NCBI GenBank assembly: GCA_022821805.1
Contig: JAJECX010000041.1
Location: forward strand, 1-64,000
Direction of reading: 5' to 3'
From: Anaerolineae bacterium
Lineage (GTDB): Bacteria > Chloroflexota > Anaerolineae > Aggregatilineales > Phototrophicaceae
Length of the DNA: 64,000 nucleotides
In this document: piece by piece, positions 50,919-58,585 of the stretch
How the letters are laid out: every line of letters starts with the position of its first letter
How positions within the stretch are numbered: the first letter of the stretch is position 1
Translations under genes and position numbers: made by a program
The notes under the pieces: model-generated
Databases searched by the model: none
What the model was told of the DNA's origin: nothing
Seen by the model: the letters and a program-made list of their open reading frames with translations, nothing else

Positions 50919-52301
50919 ATGCAAAAGCGAATGATCGAATTCATCCGGGCACTGCGCGCCGCCGGTGTCCGCATCTCACTCGCCGAGAGCCAGGACGCCA
51001 TGTTCGGCGTTGACGAAGCCGGCGTGCGCAATGTGGCAACTTTCAAAAGCGCGATGAAGGCGACCTTGGTCAAGAATCAGCGTGATCAGCCGCTCTTCGA
51101 AACCTTCTTTCCGCTCTTCTTCAAGAACAACAAGCCGCCGCTGCAAAATATCCTGGAGCAGTTGACAGAAGACCAGCAGTCGCTGCTGAGCGAAGCGATG
51201 CGCTCGCTGCTGGGCGATCTGGATGCCCTGCGCGATCTTTTGCAGCGGCTGTTGGAAGGGCGCGAATTCAGCGAGGAGGAACTGGAGCGGCTCGGCAACG
51301 CTTCCGGTTTGCCTCAGGGCGATGAGATGTATATGCGCTCCTGGTTTGAGCGGCGCATCAATCGACAGGCCGGCTTGCCGCAGATGGAGCGCCTGCTGGA
51401 TGACTTGCTGGAAGAGTTGGCGGCGATGGGGATGAGCGAAGAGGCGCTGGCGGAATTGGAAGCGCTGCTGCGGGAGAACATGCAAGGTTTGTCGGAGCAA
51501 ATCTCGCAGCACGTTGGCGCGGCGCTGGCGGAGCAAATGGCGGAGCAGGAGCCGCGTGAGCGCCCTGACTTGCTAGACGTGCCCTTGCAGCGATTGAGCA
51601 GCGGCGATATCGAGGATGTGCGCGACGAGGTGCGGCGGCTGGCAGCCCGATTGCGAACGCGGGCGGCGCTACGGCAAAAGCGCGCCAAATCGGGCCAGTT
51701 CGATCCCCGCAAGACGATCCGCAAGAACATGCGTTACGGCGGCGTGCCAATGGAGGCGCAATTCCGCGCGCGCCACAAGAAGCCGAGCCTGATTCTGGTC
51801 TGCGATTTGAGCACCTCAATGCGATACGCGGTTGAATTTCTGCTGACGCTGGTTTACGAGCTCTCAGATCAGGTGCGGCGCACGCATAGTTTCATCTTCA
51901 TTCACGATCTGGTCGATGTCAGCACGACACTCGCCGAACTGCCGCCGCGCGAGGCGGTCGCCCGTATCATGGCGGAGAATCCCCCCGGTTATTACAGCAC
52001 AGATCTGGGCAATAGTCTCAACAGCTTCCAAAAGGAACACATGCGCTTGATCGACAGCCGTACGACCGTCATCTTCTTCGGCGATGGACGCAATAATTAC
52101 AACGATCCGCGCCTCGATATAACCCAGGAAATGCAGCGCAAGGGAAGGCGGCTCATCTGGTTCTGCCCAGAGCCGCGCCGCCAATGGGGCACGGGCGACA
52201 GCGATATGTGGGAATACAGCATGTACGCCGACAGAGTATTCATGGTCAGCAACCTGCGCCAGCTAGCCGATGCTGTCGATCGCATCCTGGCGGACGGTTA
52301 G
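50919..52301 (+). CDS. VWA-domain protein, CoxE-like
   Basis: The protein has 460 residues. The N-terminal helical part (MIEFIRALRAAGVRISLAESQDAM) and C-terminal VWA domain are typical of CoxE partners of MoxR ATPases. The metal-dependent adhesion motif is D296-L-S298-T-S300, with a later VIFFGDGRNNYNDPRLD. Such pairs act in cofactor insertion, for example in Mo-CODH maturation, but no such enzyme is seen here. The last ~120 bp of the gene were copied into the adjacent toxin-antitoxin array. Confidence 0.88.
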   Translation: MQKRMIEFIRALRAAGVRISLAESQDAMFGVDEAGVRNVATFKSAMKATLVKNQRDQPLFETFFPLFFKNNKPPLQNILEQLTEDQQSLLSEAMRSLLGDLDALRDLLQRLLEGREFSEEELERLGNASGLPQGDEMYMRSWFERRINRQAGLPQMERLLDDLLEELAAMGMSEEALAELEALLRENMQGLSEQISQHVGAALAEQMAEQEPRERPDLLDVPLQRLSSGDIEDVRDEVRRLAARLRTRAALRQKRAKSGQFDPRKTIRKNMRYGGVPMEAQFRARHKKPSLILVCDLSTSMRYAVEFLLTLVYELSDQVRRTHSFIFIHDLVDVSTTLAELPPREAVARIMAENPPGYYSTDLGNSLNSFQKEHMRLIDSRTTVIFFGDGRNNYNDPRLDITQEMQRKGRRLIWFCPEPRRQWGTGDSDMWEYSMYADRVFMVSNLRQLADAVDRILADG

Positions 52302-52312
52302 AGCGGGCGCCG

Positions 52313-52321
52313 TGATACACT
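52313..52321 (+). promoter_or_regulatory. Extended -10 promoter of mntA copy 1
   Basis: TGATACACT lies 46 bp upstream of the mntA start. The same spacing is kept in all three cassettes. Confidence 0.55.
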
Positions 52322-52358
52322 GGAAACCAGGTAGAAGGTCAAGAGCGAAGCCAGTGGT

Positions 52359-52667
52359 ATGGCTGAGACATCAACGATACGCACATTGGACGACATTCGT
52401 CGCCTGCGCCCGCAGATTATGGAGCTTGCGCGACAATATCGGGGCAAACAGGTGTCGGTGTTCGGTTCGCTTGTGCGCGGGGAGATGCATGCGGATAGCG
52501 ATATCGATTTCCTGGTCGATTTTGAAAGCGATTTCCGTCTAACTGATCTCATCCGTTTAACACAAAGGCTGGAAGAATTGATTGGGCGGAAGGTTGATGT
52601 CGTGCCGCGGCAAGCCTTACGGAAAGAGTTGGAAGCATACGTGTTAAGTGAATTGCAAGCTCTTTGA
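52359..52667 (+). CDS. mntA: MntA-type antitoxin nucleotidyltransferase, copy 1
   Basis: The 102-residue minimal nucleotidyltransferase has the GSX10DXD signature G36-S37...D48-I-D50 and a third acidic D80 (GRKVDVV). In the type VII toxin-antitoxin system MntA AMPylates the RX4HXY tyrosine of HepT and so inactivates it. TTG of the next gene overlaps its TGA stop. Confidence 0.9.
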   Translation: MAETSTIRTLDDIRRLRPQIMELARQYRGKQVSVFGSLVRGEMHADSDIDFLVDFESDFRLTDLIRLTQRLEELIGRKVDVVPRQALRKELEAYVLSELQAL

Positions 52668-53008
52668 GACGAAGCCAGCGACTTTACCTACAGGACATAC
52701 TAGAGCGAATCCTGCATATTGAGTCGTGTACTGCAGACGGCCGCGAAACATTCCTGGCCGACAGATTGCTGCAGGACGGTGTCATACTTGCCTTCATGGT
52801 CATTGGTGAAGCAGTCAAACGTCTGGCCCCGGATACAATCGAAGCCTACCCGGAAGTCGAGTGGAGCGATTATGCCGGTTTCCGCGATGTGCTGATTCAC
52901 CGATATCATGATATTCTGCTTGAACAAGTTTGGCTGTTTTCACAAGAAGATCTTCCTGCTTTGAAGACCGCTGTAAACGCGCTGCTTCAAGACATGGACA
53001 GCCGCTAA
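52664..53008 (+). CDS. hepT: HepT-type HEPN toxin, copy 1
   Basis: The 114-residue HEPN (DUF86) ribonuclease has the intact R74-x4-H79-x-Y81 motif. Start codon TTG overlaps the mntA stop (TTGA). It is the most diverged of the three copies in its C-terminus. Confidence 0.88.
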   Translation: MRRSQRLYLQDILERILHIESCTADGRETFLADRLLQDGVILAFMVIGEAVKRLAPDTIEAYPEVEWSDYAGFRDVLIHRYHDILLEQVWLFSQEDLPALKTAVNALLQDMDSR

Positions 53009-53026
53009 GCAGGGTCTTGAACTCAA

Positions 53027-53154
53027 CTGCGCCGCCAATGGAGCACGGGCGACAGCGATATGTGGGAATACAGCATGTACGCTGACCGGGTCTTCATGGT
53101 CAACAGTCTGCGCCAGCTGGCCGACGCCGTCGATCGCATCTTGGCGGATGGCTA
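53027..53154 (+). pseudogene. Remnant of the VWA gene 3' end in cassette 2
   Basis: This segment repeats the last ~125 bp of the VWA gene (52180-52301), including CGACAGCGATATGTGGGAATA and the terminal GGATGGCTAG stop, with scattered substitutions. It has no start and no upstream part. It marks the left edge of the duplicated unit. Confidence 0.85.
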
Positions 53155-53166
53155 GCGCGGGCGCCG

Positions 53167-53175
53167 TGATATACT
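53167..53175 (+). promoter_or_regulatory. Extended -10 promoter of mntA copy 2
   Basis: TGATATACT lies 46 bp before the ATG, as in the other cassettes. Confidence 0.55.
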
Positions 53176-53212
53176 TTGAATTGATGTGAGAGCCAATGGC
53201 GAAACGAGCGTC

Positions 53213-53521
53213 ATGGCTGAGAAAACGACAATACGCACAATAGAAGACATTCGCCGCCTGCGCCCAGAGATTATGGCGCTAGCGCGACAATACCGCGCGC
53301 ATACGGTTTCCGTCTTTGGCTCCTGCGTGCGCGGGGAGATGGATGTGGATAGCGATATCGATTTCCTCGTTGATTTTGAGGAAGAGTACTCACTGTTGGA
53401 TCACGCAGGTCTCTTGGTGGGGTTGGAGGACTTGCTTGGTTGCAAAGTAGATGTCGTTCCGCGAAGAGCGCTAAAACCCTTTCTCAGAGACACTGTGATT
53501 AGCGAAGCGCAAGAATTGTGA
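53213..53521 (+). CDS. mntA: MntA-type antitoxin nucleotidyltransferase, copy 2
   Basis: 102 residues with GSCVRGEMDVDSDID (GSX10DXD intact). Start at 53213 is fixed by alignment with copies 1 and 3 (MAExxxIRTxxDIRRLRP). Its stop overlaps the GTG of the next hepT (GTGA). Confidence 0.88.
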   Translation: MAEKTTIRTIEDIRRLRPEIMALARQYRAHTVSVFGSCVRGEMDVDSDIDFLVDFEEEYSLLDHAGLLVGLEDLLGCKVDVVPRRALKPFLRDTVISEAQEL

Positions 53522-53874
53522 CGAGACCACAGTTGGATTACTGCCACGATATTCTGGATCGAATGGAGAGAATCGAGGAATACGTATCTTGCGGACGCGA
53601 AATATTCATGCGTTCCAATGTGCGTCAGGACGCGGTCATATATTGTTTTCTGGTCATCGGAGAAGCAATCAAGCGGCTAGACGAAGACTTGACGTCATCA
53701 TATCCGCACATTCCATGGCGCCAGTATGCCCGCTTTCGCGATGTACTCATACACCAGTATCACAGTACCGAGATTATCATCGCGTGGCAAGCGGCTCAAG
53801 AAGAGTTGCCAGCCTTGAAAGCAGCGATCATCTCGATACTTGCCTCGCTTGACGAGAGCAAATCAGAGTCTTGA
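53518..53874 (+). CDS. hepT: HepT-type HEPN toxin, copy 2
   Basis: 118 residues with intact R74-DVLI-H79-Q-Y81. Begins with GTG overlapping the mntA stop. The last ~85 bp are almost identical to the end of copy 3, although the rest has diverged. Confidence 0.88.
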   Translation: MTRPQLDYCHDILDRMERIEEYVSCGREIFMRSNVRQDAVIYCFLVIGEAIKRLDEDLTSSYPHIPWRQYARFRDVLIHQYHSTEIIIAWQAAQEELPALKAAIISILASLDESKSES

Positions 53875-53959
53875 GTTCCGCCAAGCGTATCGTGAATCGG
53901 CGTCTTGCTGAATAGACAGCATGAAGGTGTGCTAACAAGGCAACCTCTAAGGCACGCCG

Positions 53960-53998
53960 CTAGCTGGCCGACACTGTCGTTCGTATCCTGTCAGATAA
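53960..53998 (+). pseudogene. Degenerate remnant of the VWA gene end in cassette 3
   Basis: CTAGCTGGCCGACACTGTCG and the following bases resemble the VWA-gene end (GCCAGCTGGCCGACGCCGTCGATCG in cassette 2) with more changes. It is the decayed edge of the third unit. Confidence 0.55.
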
Positions 53999-54013
53999 CT
54001 CAGGCTGGCGCTG

Positions 54014-54022
54014 TGATACACT
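54014..54022 (+). promoter_or_regulatory. Extended -10 promoter of mntA copy 3
   Basis: TGATACACT lies 46 bp before the ATG at 54060. Confidence 0.55.
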
Positions 54023-54059
54023 TGGAATTGAATTGAGAGCCAAGGGCGAAACGAGCGTC

Positions 54060-54368
54060 ATGGCTGAGAGTACGGCGATACGCACAATCGAAGACATTCG
54101 CCGCCTGCGCCCGGAGATTATGGCGCTAGCGCGACAATACCGCGCGCATAAGGTTTCCGTCTTTGGCTCCTGCGTGCGCGGGGAGATGAATGCGGATAGC
54201 GATATCGATTTCCTGGTCGACTTCGACGAGGAGTACACCCTGCTCGATATCGCCGGTCTCTTGGTTGGGCTGGAGAACTTGCTGGGCTGCAAAGTTGATG
54301 TGATTGACCGCCGGAGCCTGCGCAAGGAGTTGCGTGAAGCCGTATTTAGGGAAGCCCAAACTCTTTGA
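54060..54368 (+). CDS. mntA: MntA-type antitoxin nucleotidyltransferase, copy 3
   Basis: 102 residues, very close to copy 2 (DIRRLRPEIMALARQYRAH identical), with the GSX10DXD signature intact. Stop overlaps the TTG of the next hepT (TTGA). Confidence 0.88.
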   Translation: MAESTAIRTIEDIRRLRPEIMALARQYRAHKVSVFGSCVRGEMNADSDIDFLVDFDEEYTLLDIAGLLVGLENLLGCKVDVIDRRSLRKELREAVFREAQTL

Positions 54369-54721
54369 ATGCAGAACAGCGTCTCTATTGCCAGGATATC
54401 TTGGAGCGAATCGAGCGCATTGAGAGATCAATTTCAAAGGGGCGAGAGGCTTATGCTCGATCCTACGAGATTCGCGATGCGGTCATCTTGAATTTCATTG
54501 TGATTGGTGAAGCAACAAAGAACTTGAATGCGGCGCTGAAGGAAGAACATCCGAATATCAATTGGAAAGGCGTAGCCGGCTTTCGAGATATCCTGATTCA
54601 CCAGTATCGCAGAACTCGGTTGGAGCTAGTTTGGCGGACGGCGCAAGAAGAGTTGCCAGCCTTGAAAGCAGCGATCATCTCGATACTTGCCTCGCTTGAC
54701 GAGAGCGAATCAGGGTCTTGA
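54365..54721 (+). CDS. hepT: HepT-type HEPN toxin, copy 3
   Basis: 118 residues with intact R74-DILI-H79-Q-Y81. TTG start overlaps the mntA stop. The C-terminal codons are nearly identical in DNA to copy 2. Confidence 0.88.
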   Translation: MNAEQRLYCQDILERIERIERSISKGREAYARSYEIRDAVILNFIVIGEATKNLNAALKEEHPNINWKGVAGFRDILIHQYRRTRLELVWRTAQEELPALKAAIISILASLDESESGS

Positions 54722-54741
54722 GACTAGCGCCTACCTCCGCG

Positions 54742-54750
54742 TGTTATACT
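54742..54750 (+). promoter_or_regulatory. Extended -10 promoter of the Uma2 gene
   Basis: TGTTATACT, with a TG one base before TATACT, lies 32 bp before the preferred ATG at 54782. Confidence 0.5.
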
Positions 54751-54781
54751 GTTTTCACTTATAGATATGTCGAGGGTTGAC

Positions 54782-55354
54782 ATGGCAATCCAAAGCGAGC
54801 GAACGATGACCGTCGCTGAATATCTCGAATGGGAAGCGCGCCAGGAAGTCAAGCATGAATACCTTGATGGAGTGATCATCGAGATGACCGGCGGGACAGG
54901 CGAACACAGCATGATTATTGGTAATATCCAGGGATTTCTCTGGAATGCGCTGACCTTTCCACAGTACACCTTACATACCAGCGACATGCGTGTAATATTC
55001 AGCCCGTCGCGTTATGTCTATCCCGATTTGAGCGTCGTTCGCGGCGAGAGCCTATACGACGATGCGAGCAGGCTGAACCTGCTCAACCCCGTATTCGTAG
55101 TGGAAGTAACGTCGCCGTCATCTGTGATACGCGATCGCTCGGATAAGCTCGATAACTATTTCGCTGTGCCATCCGTCGAAGCCTACTTGATCGTCGACCA
55201 AGACCGCCCTCGCGCCGACTTATACACACGAACGCAAGAGGGCTGGCATCTGCAGATTTTCAGCAATGCCGAAGATGTGATTCCGCTGCCAATGCTGGAT
55301 TGTGATCTGCCGCTAGGGCTGGTGTATCGCGGCATTGAGTTCGCCGACGCCTAG
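54782..55354 (+). CDS. Uma2-family (DUF820) restriction-endonuclease-fold protein
   Basis: The 190-residue protein has a PD-(D/E)xK-like core: E29-less entry helix HEYLDGVIIEMTGG, YPDLSVVRGES (D82) and VFVVEVTSPSS (E108), then DKLDNYFAVPSVEAYLIVDQ. Uma2 proteins are abundant in Chloroflexota and cyanobacteria; function is unproven. ATG at 54782 has GAGGG upstream; 54767 is a possible longer start. Confidence 0.85.
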   Translation: MAIQSERTMTVAEYLEWEARQEVKHEYLDGVIIEMTGGTGEHSMIIGNIQGFLWNALTFPQYTLHTSDMRVIFSPSRYVYPDLSVVRGESLYDDASRLNLLNPVFVVEVTSPSSVIRDRSDKLDNYFAVPSVEAYLIVDQDRPRADLYTRTQEGWHLQIFSNAEDVIPLPMLDCDLPLGLVYRGIEFADA

Positions 55355-55363
55355 CCCGCCGCG

Positions 55364-56521
55364 CTACTTCAGATCCCGCCGGTGCCAATCATCGCTGAAC
55401 AAATTGAAATCGACTTCGCGCTGCGGGTACTCGGCGATAATGTCTTCGTCGATGTCGACGCCCAGCCCGGGCTTGTCCGGCAGCGAGAAATAGCCGTCGA
55501 CCACTTCTGGCATACCCACGCCCACCGCCTTCACCGGCGGGTCAGCGAAGTCGTTAAAGTACTCTTGAATCTTGAAGTTTGGCGTGGTCGCCGCCACCGC
55601 CAGCGACGCCATCGTCGAGCAGGGACCCCCAACATTATGCGGCGCCACCAACACGTAGTACATTTCGGCGGCGCCGGCCAGCTTCTTCATATTCATGATG
55701 CCGCCGAAGTGGGTGGTGTCGGTTTGAATGATATCGGTCGCGTTCAGCTCGAATAGCTCGCGGTATTCGTAGGGCGTGTGGATGCGCTCGCCGGTTGCCA
55801 CCGGGATGCCCAGCCCCAGCGCCACCTCGCGCACATCGCGCAGCGCGCGCAAGTTCTCCGGCGGCACTGGCTCCTCCACCCAGCCGGGCTTAAACTCCGC
55901 CAGATCGCGGATGATCTCGACCGCCGTTACCGGATTGAAGCGCCCGTGCATTTCGATCAGCAACTCGACATCGGGTCCCACCGCGTCATAGACCGCCTCC
56001 ACCAGCGAAATCGATAGCAGCTTCTCTTCGCGCGTGAACTCATAAAAGCCGCTGCCGAAGGGGTCGAATTTCAGCGCGCGATAACCCTTGTCGACCACGT
56101 CTTTCGCCGCGGCAAACCAGGCTTCTGGCGTCCGCTCCACGCGATACCAGCCATTGGCGTAGGCTTTGATCTTCTCGCGGAATGCGCCGCCCAGCAGCCG
56201 ATACACTGGTTGACCGAGCGCCTTGCCGATGATATCCCAACAGGCGATCTCAACAAGCGCGATACCGGTCATGGCGATCTCGCCAGCGCGCCCATAAGTC
56301 TCGCGCAGCATGCGGTAACACATCAGTTCGGTATTGAAGGGATCCTGCCCCAGCACAAAATCGGGCACGGATTCGGTCAAGTAGCCGATCACGGGACCGA
56401 CGCCGCCGACGGGCCTGGCCTCGGCCCAGCCGACCAAGCCGTCATCGGTTTCCACCTTGACGAAAAGCAGATTCCGCCAGGGCGTGCCCATCACCATCGT
56501 GCTTACGTTGCTGATTTTCAT
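55364..56521 (-). CDS. Mandelate racemase / muconate-lactonizing (enolase superfamily) dehydratase
   Basis: The 385-residue enzyme has a capping domain, then a barrel with ALKFDPFG (base Lys), metal ligands in ELLIEMHGRF, GWVEEPVPPENL and VATGERIHTP, and a late APHNVGGP with the catalytic His. The pattern fits acid-sugar dehydratases such as D-galactonate or related. It probably works with the other sugar genes nearby. Confidence 0.9.
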   Translation of the reverse strand: MKISNVSTMVMGTPWRNLLFVKVETDDGLVGWAEARPVGGVGPVIGYLTESVPDFVLGQDPFNTELMCYRMLRETYGRAGEIAMTGIALVEIACWDIIGKALGQPVYRLLGGAFREKIKAYANGWYRVERTPEAWFAAAKDVVDKGYRALKFDPFGSGFYEFTREEKLLSISLVEAVYDAVGPDVELLIEMHGRFNPVTAVEIIRDLAEFKPGWVEEPVPPENLRALRDVREVALGLGIPVATGERIHTPYEYRELFELNATDIIQTDTTHFGGIMNMKKLAGAAEMYYVLVAPHNVGGPCSTMASLAVAATTPNFKIQEYFNDFADPPVKAVGVGMPEVVDGYFSLPDKPGLGVDIDEDIIAEYPQREVDFNLFSDDWHRRDLK

Positions 56522-56565
56522 GAACCCCCCTCGGTCCCCCCATCAGGATGGGGGAAGCTACAGCC

Positions 56566-56972
56566 TTACGAGCGCTCGCCTGACAAGTGTCCCGCGATAT
56601 TGTTCAAAACAGCGTCCGTTTCATAGATTACTTGTTCATTGCCGAAGCGCAACACAGTTAATCCGAGCTCGTTTAGAAATTGCGTACGCTGTTCGTCGTA
56701 TTCCACTGCTTCAGTCCCTTGGTGGCTAGCGCCGTCGACTTCCACCATCAACTGTGCCTGACGACAATAGAATCGACGATATATCGGTGTATTGGCTGCT
56801 GACGACGGAATCTATAGCCGCGCATTCGCTTGCCACGCAAGAATTGCCATAACGTCTTTTCCACAGGTGTTTGCCGCTTGCGCATGGCAAGAGCCTTAGA
56901 CTTGATATCGCCGTATATTGCGCTGTCAGTATGTGTAGACGCCCACTTCTTGCGGTCAGTCATTAGCTTCAC
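56566..56972 (-). pseudogene. DUF559 endonuclease-like gene, frameshifted
   Basis: Two frames make one DUF559 (Vsr-like) domain. The first gives AMRKRQTPVEKTLWQFLRGKRMRGYRFRRQQPIHRYIVD. After a one-base loss near 56770 the expected FYCRQAQLMVEVDGASHQG continues in the next frame to VLRFGNEQV. The expected length is about 134 residues. It is either a decayed gene or an indel error in the sequence. Confidence 0.75.
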
Positions 56973-57023
56973 CTTGCGCGCTTTCCTGGCTTCCCCCCAT
57001 CCCGATCGGGGGGCTGAGGGAGG

Positions 57024-57959
57024 TTACCCAACCGGTATCCCCAAGTCGTCCGCGCCGACTTCGCCCATCACCGCATCGCTGGCGTAGCGCTCGATGATAT
57101 TCATCACCAGCGCCGTTCGATGCACCCGTTCTCGCGATTGCTTGACCGCCAGGTCTTCGATATGTATCCCGCTGGGATAAATGTTGGCCGCATTGCGCAA
57201 GCCCAGTTTGGCGTAGACGGGAGAAGCAACGCGGATCAGCTCCGGCGTCTCATAATGTCGCACGAAGCCGCCGAAATCATCGGGCGCCTCGACATAAACA
57301 TCCAGCGGAATATCAATGGCTGCGCGGATCGCCGCCATCTGTGGCAGCGTCAAATCGGTCGGCGTGTTGTAGGTGCCCGCGCCCATGTCTTCCAGCAGCT
57401 TGATCGAAATCGGATTGGCCGCGCCCATCTGCACCGAGATCTTGACCACCAGATCGGCCGGCAGCTCGCCCGCTTTTTTCATCTCATTAACCAGCCAAAG
57501 CTGCCCCTCATCGGCGACCAGGACGGAGCGCAAGCCCAGTTCGCAGCCGCGGATGATATCTTCGGTGGCGTATACGACCTCGTCCATGCCCCGCAGCCGC
57601 GCGCCCAGGTTCTTTCCCGCGCTCGACCGCACTTGCGCGCTTGTGCCCCAAGCGGCTCGCGGACCGACAAAGAGGCTGACCTCGATACCGGCGTCGGCGC
57701 CCAGGCGGCACATCTCACGAATCTCCTCATCGGTCAGCATCCAGATGCCGCTGCCCTGCGAGACGCGGTGTATCGTAACGCCCAGGCGATTGGCTTCTTC
57801 CAGCAAAGCCGCGAGGGCGCGCGGACCTTCGGTGCTAGGGATCTCGATGCGGTACTGCGCGCCATCGGGGAAGCGCTTTGGTGATGTCGGCAGGTCGTAG
57901 AGTTCGCCGGGAGGGAAGCCTTTGCTTTGCAGGAGGTTGCGTACTTTTTTCATGGGCAA
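57024..57959 (-). CDS. U32-peptidase-like TIM-barrel protein
   Basis: The 311-residue protein shows barrel-type strands (YRIEIPSTEGPRALAALLEEANRLGVTIHRV, VYATEDIIRGCELGLRSVLVADEG, LVVKISVQMGAANPIS, IPLDVYVEAPDDFGGFVRHYETPELIRV) similar to U32 family proteins. No signal peptide. Function in sugar catabolism is likely from context but the reaction is unknown. Confidence 0.6.
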   Translation of the reverse strand: MPMKKVRNLLQSKGFPPGELYDLPTSPKRFPDGAQYRIEIPSTEGPRALAALLEEANRLGVTIHRVSQGSGIWMLTDEEIREMCRLGADAGIEVSLFVGPRAAWGTSAQVRSSAGKNLGARLRGMDEVVYATEDIIRGCELGLRSVLVADEGQLWLVNEMKKAGELPADLVVKISVQMGAANPISIKLLEDMGAGTYNTPTDLTLPQMAAIRAAIDIPLDVYVEAPDDFGGFVRHYETPELIRVASPVYAKLGLRNAANIYPSGIHIEDLAVKQSRERVHRTALVMNIIERYASDAVMGEVGADDLGIPVG

Positions 57960-58076
57960 TCCGCTTGCGCTAATAGTTCATCCTGCGCGCAGTCTAGCGG
58001 AAAGCGCCGCCGTTTGCCACCGGTCGATCAGATAACAATATCCTTGCGCCGCGGCCTGGAACCGGGTACAGATGGC

Positions 58077-58105
58077 TTGATTGCAGGCTATGATCGCGGT
58101 ATAGT
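58077..58105 (+). promoter_or_regulatory. Sigma-70-type promoter of the coiled-coil gene
   Basis: TTGATT and TATAGT are separated by exactly 17 bp, 39 bp before the ATG at 58144. Confidence 0.6.
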
Positions 58106-58143
58106 CGAGTGCAAGGTAAGGACTCTCTCGCACGGGGAGAAAT

Positions 58144-58584
58144 ATGGCGGAATCAACTGAGAGTTTGACGCAACGCGTCGAAGCGCTGGAGCAGATTTCA
58201 CATGTCCGCGTAGTTGAACGCGTGGGCCAGGTTGAACAGCGGGTTTCTCGCATTGAAAGCGCTCGTGAAGCGGAAGAGCCGCACGTGGCTACCAAAGCCG
58301 ACATTGCGCGTCTGGAAACGCTGGTCGTGGGTACTCGCTCTGGCTTGCAGGAGCAGATCGGCGACTTGCGCTCTGACTTGCAGGAGCAGATTGGCGACTT
58401 GCGCTCTGATTTGTTGCAGCAGATGGGTGATAATCACTCCGACTTGGAAGAGAAAATCAACGCGGCCAACACCGCGGCAGAAAAACGGCTGCGACATTTC
58501 TTGATGTGGCTCGTCGGCGCGGCGATTGCTTTGGCTGGCGTGGTCGTCGCGGCGGCTGCCTTCATAGTCGCGCAGTTGTCCTGA
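58144..58584 (+). CDS. Coiled-coil protein with C-terminal membrane anchor
   Basis: The 146-residue protein is a coiled coil with 33-bp tandem repeats at 58345-58443 encoding LQEQIGDLRSD, LQEQIGDLRSD, LLQQMGDNHSD. It ends in one transmembrane helix (FLMWLVGAAIALAGVVVAAAAFIVAQLS). It resembles DUF1640-type proteins. It stops 1 bp before the sulfatase start, so the two are probably co-transcribed. Confidence 0.7.
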   Translation: MAESTESLTQRVEALEQISHVRVVERVGQVEQRVSRIESAREAEEPHVATKADIARLETLVVGTRSGLQEQIGDLRSDLQEQIGDLRSDLLQQMGDNHSDLEEKINAANTAAEKRLRHFLMWLVGAAIALAGVVVAAAAFIVAQLS

Positions 58585-58585
58585 T

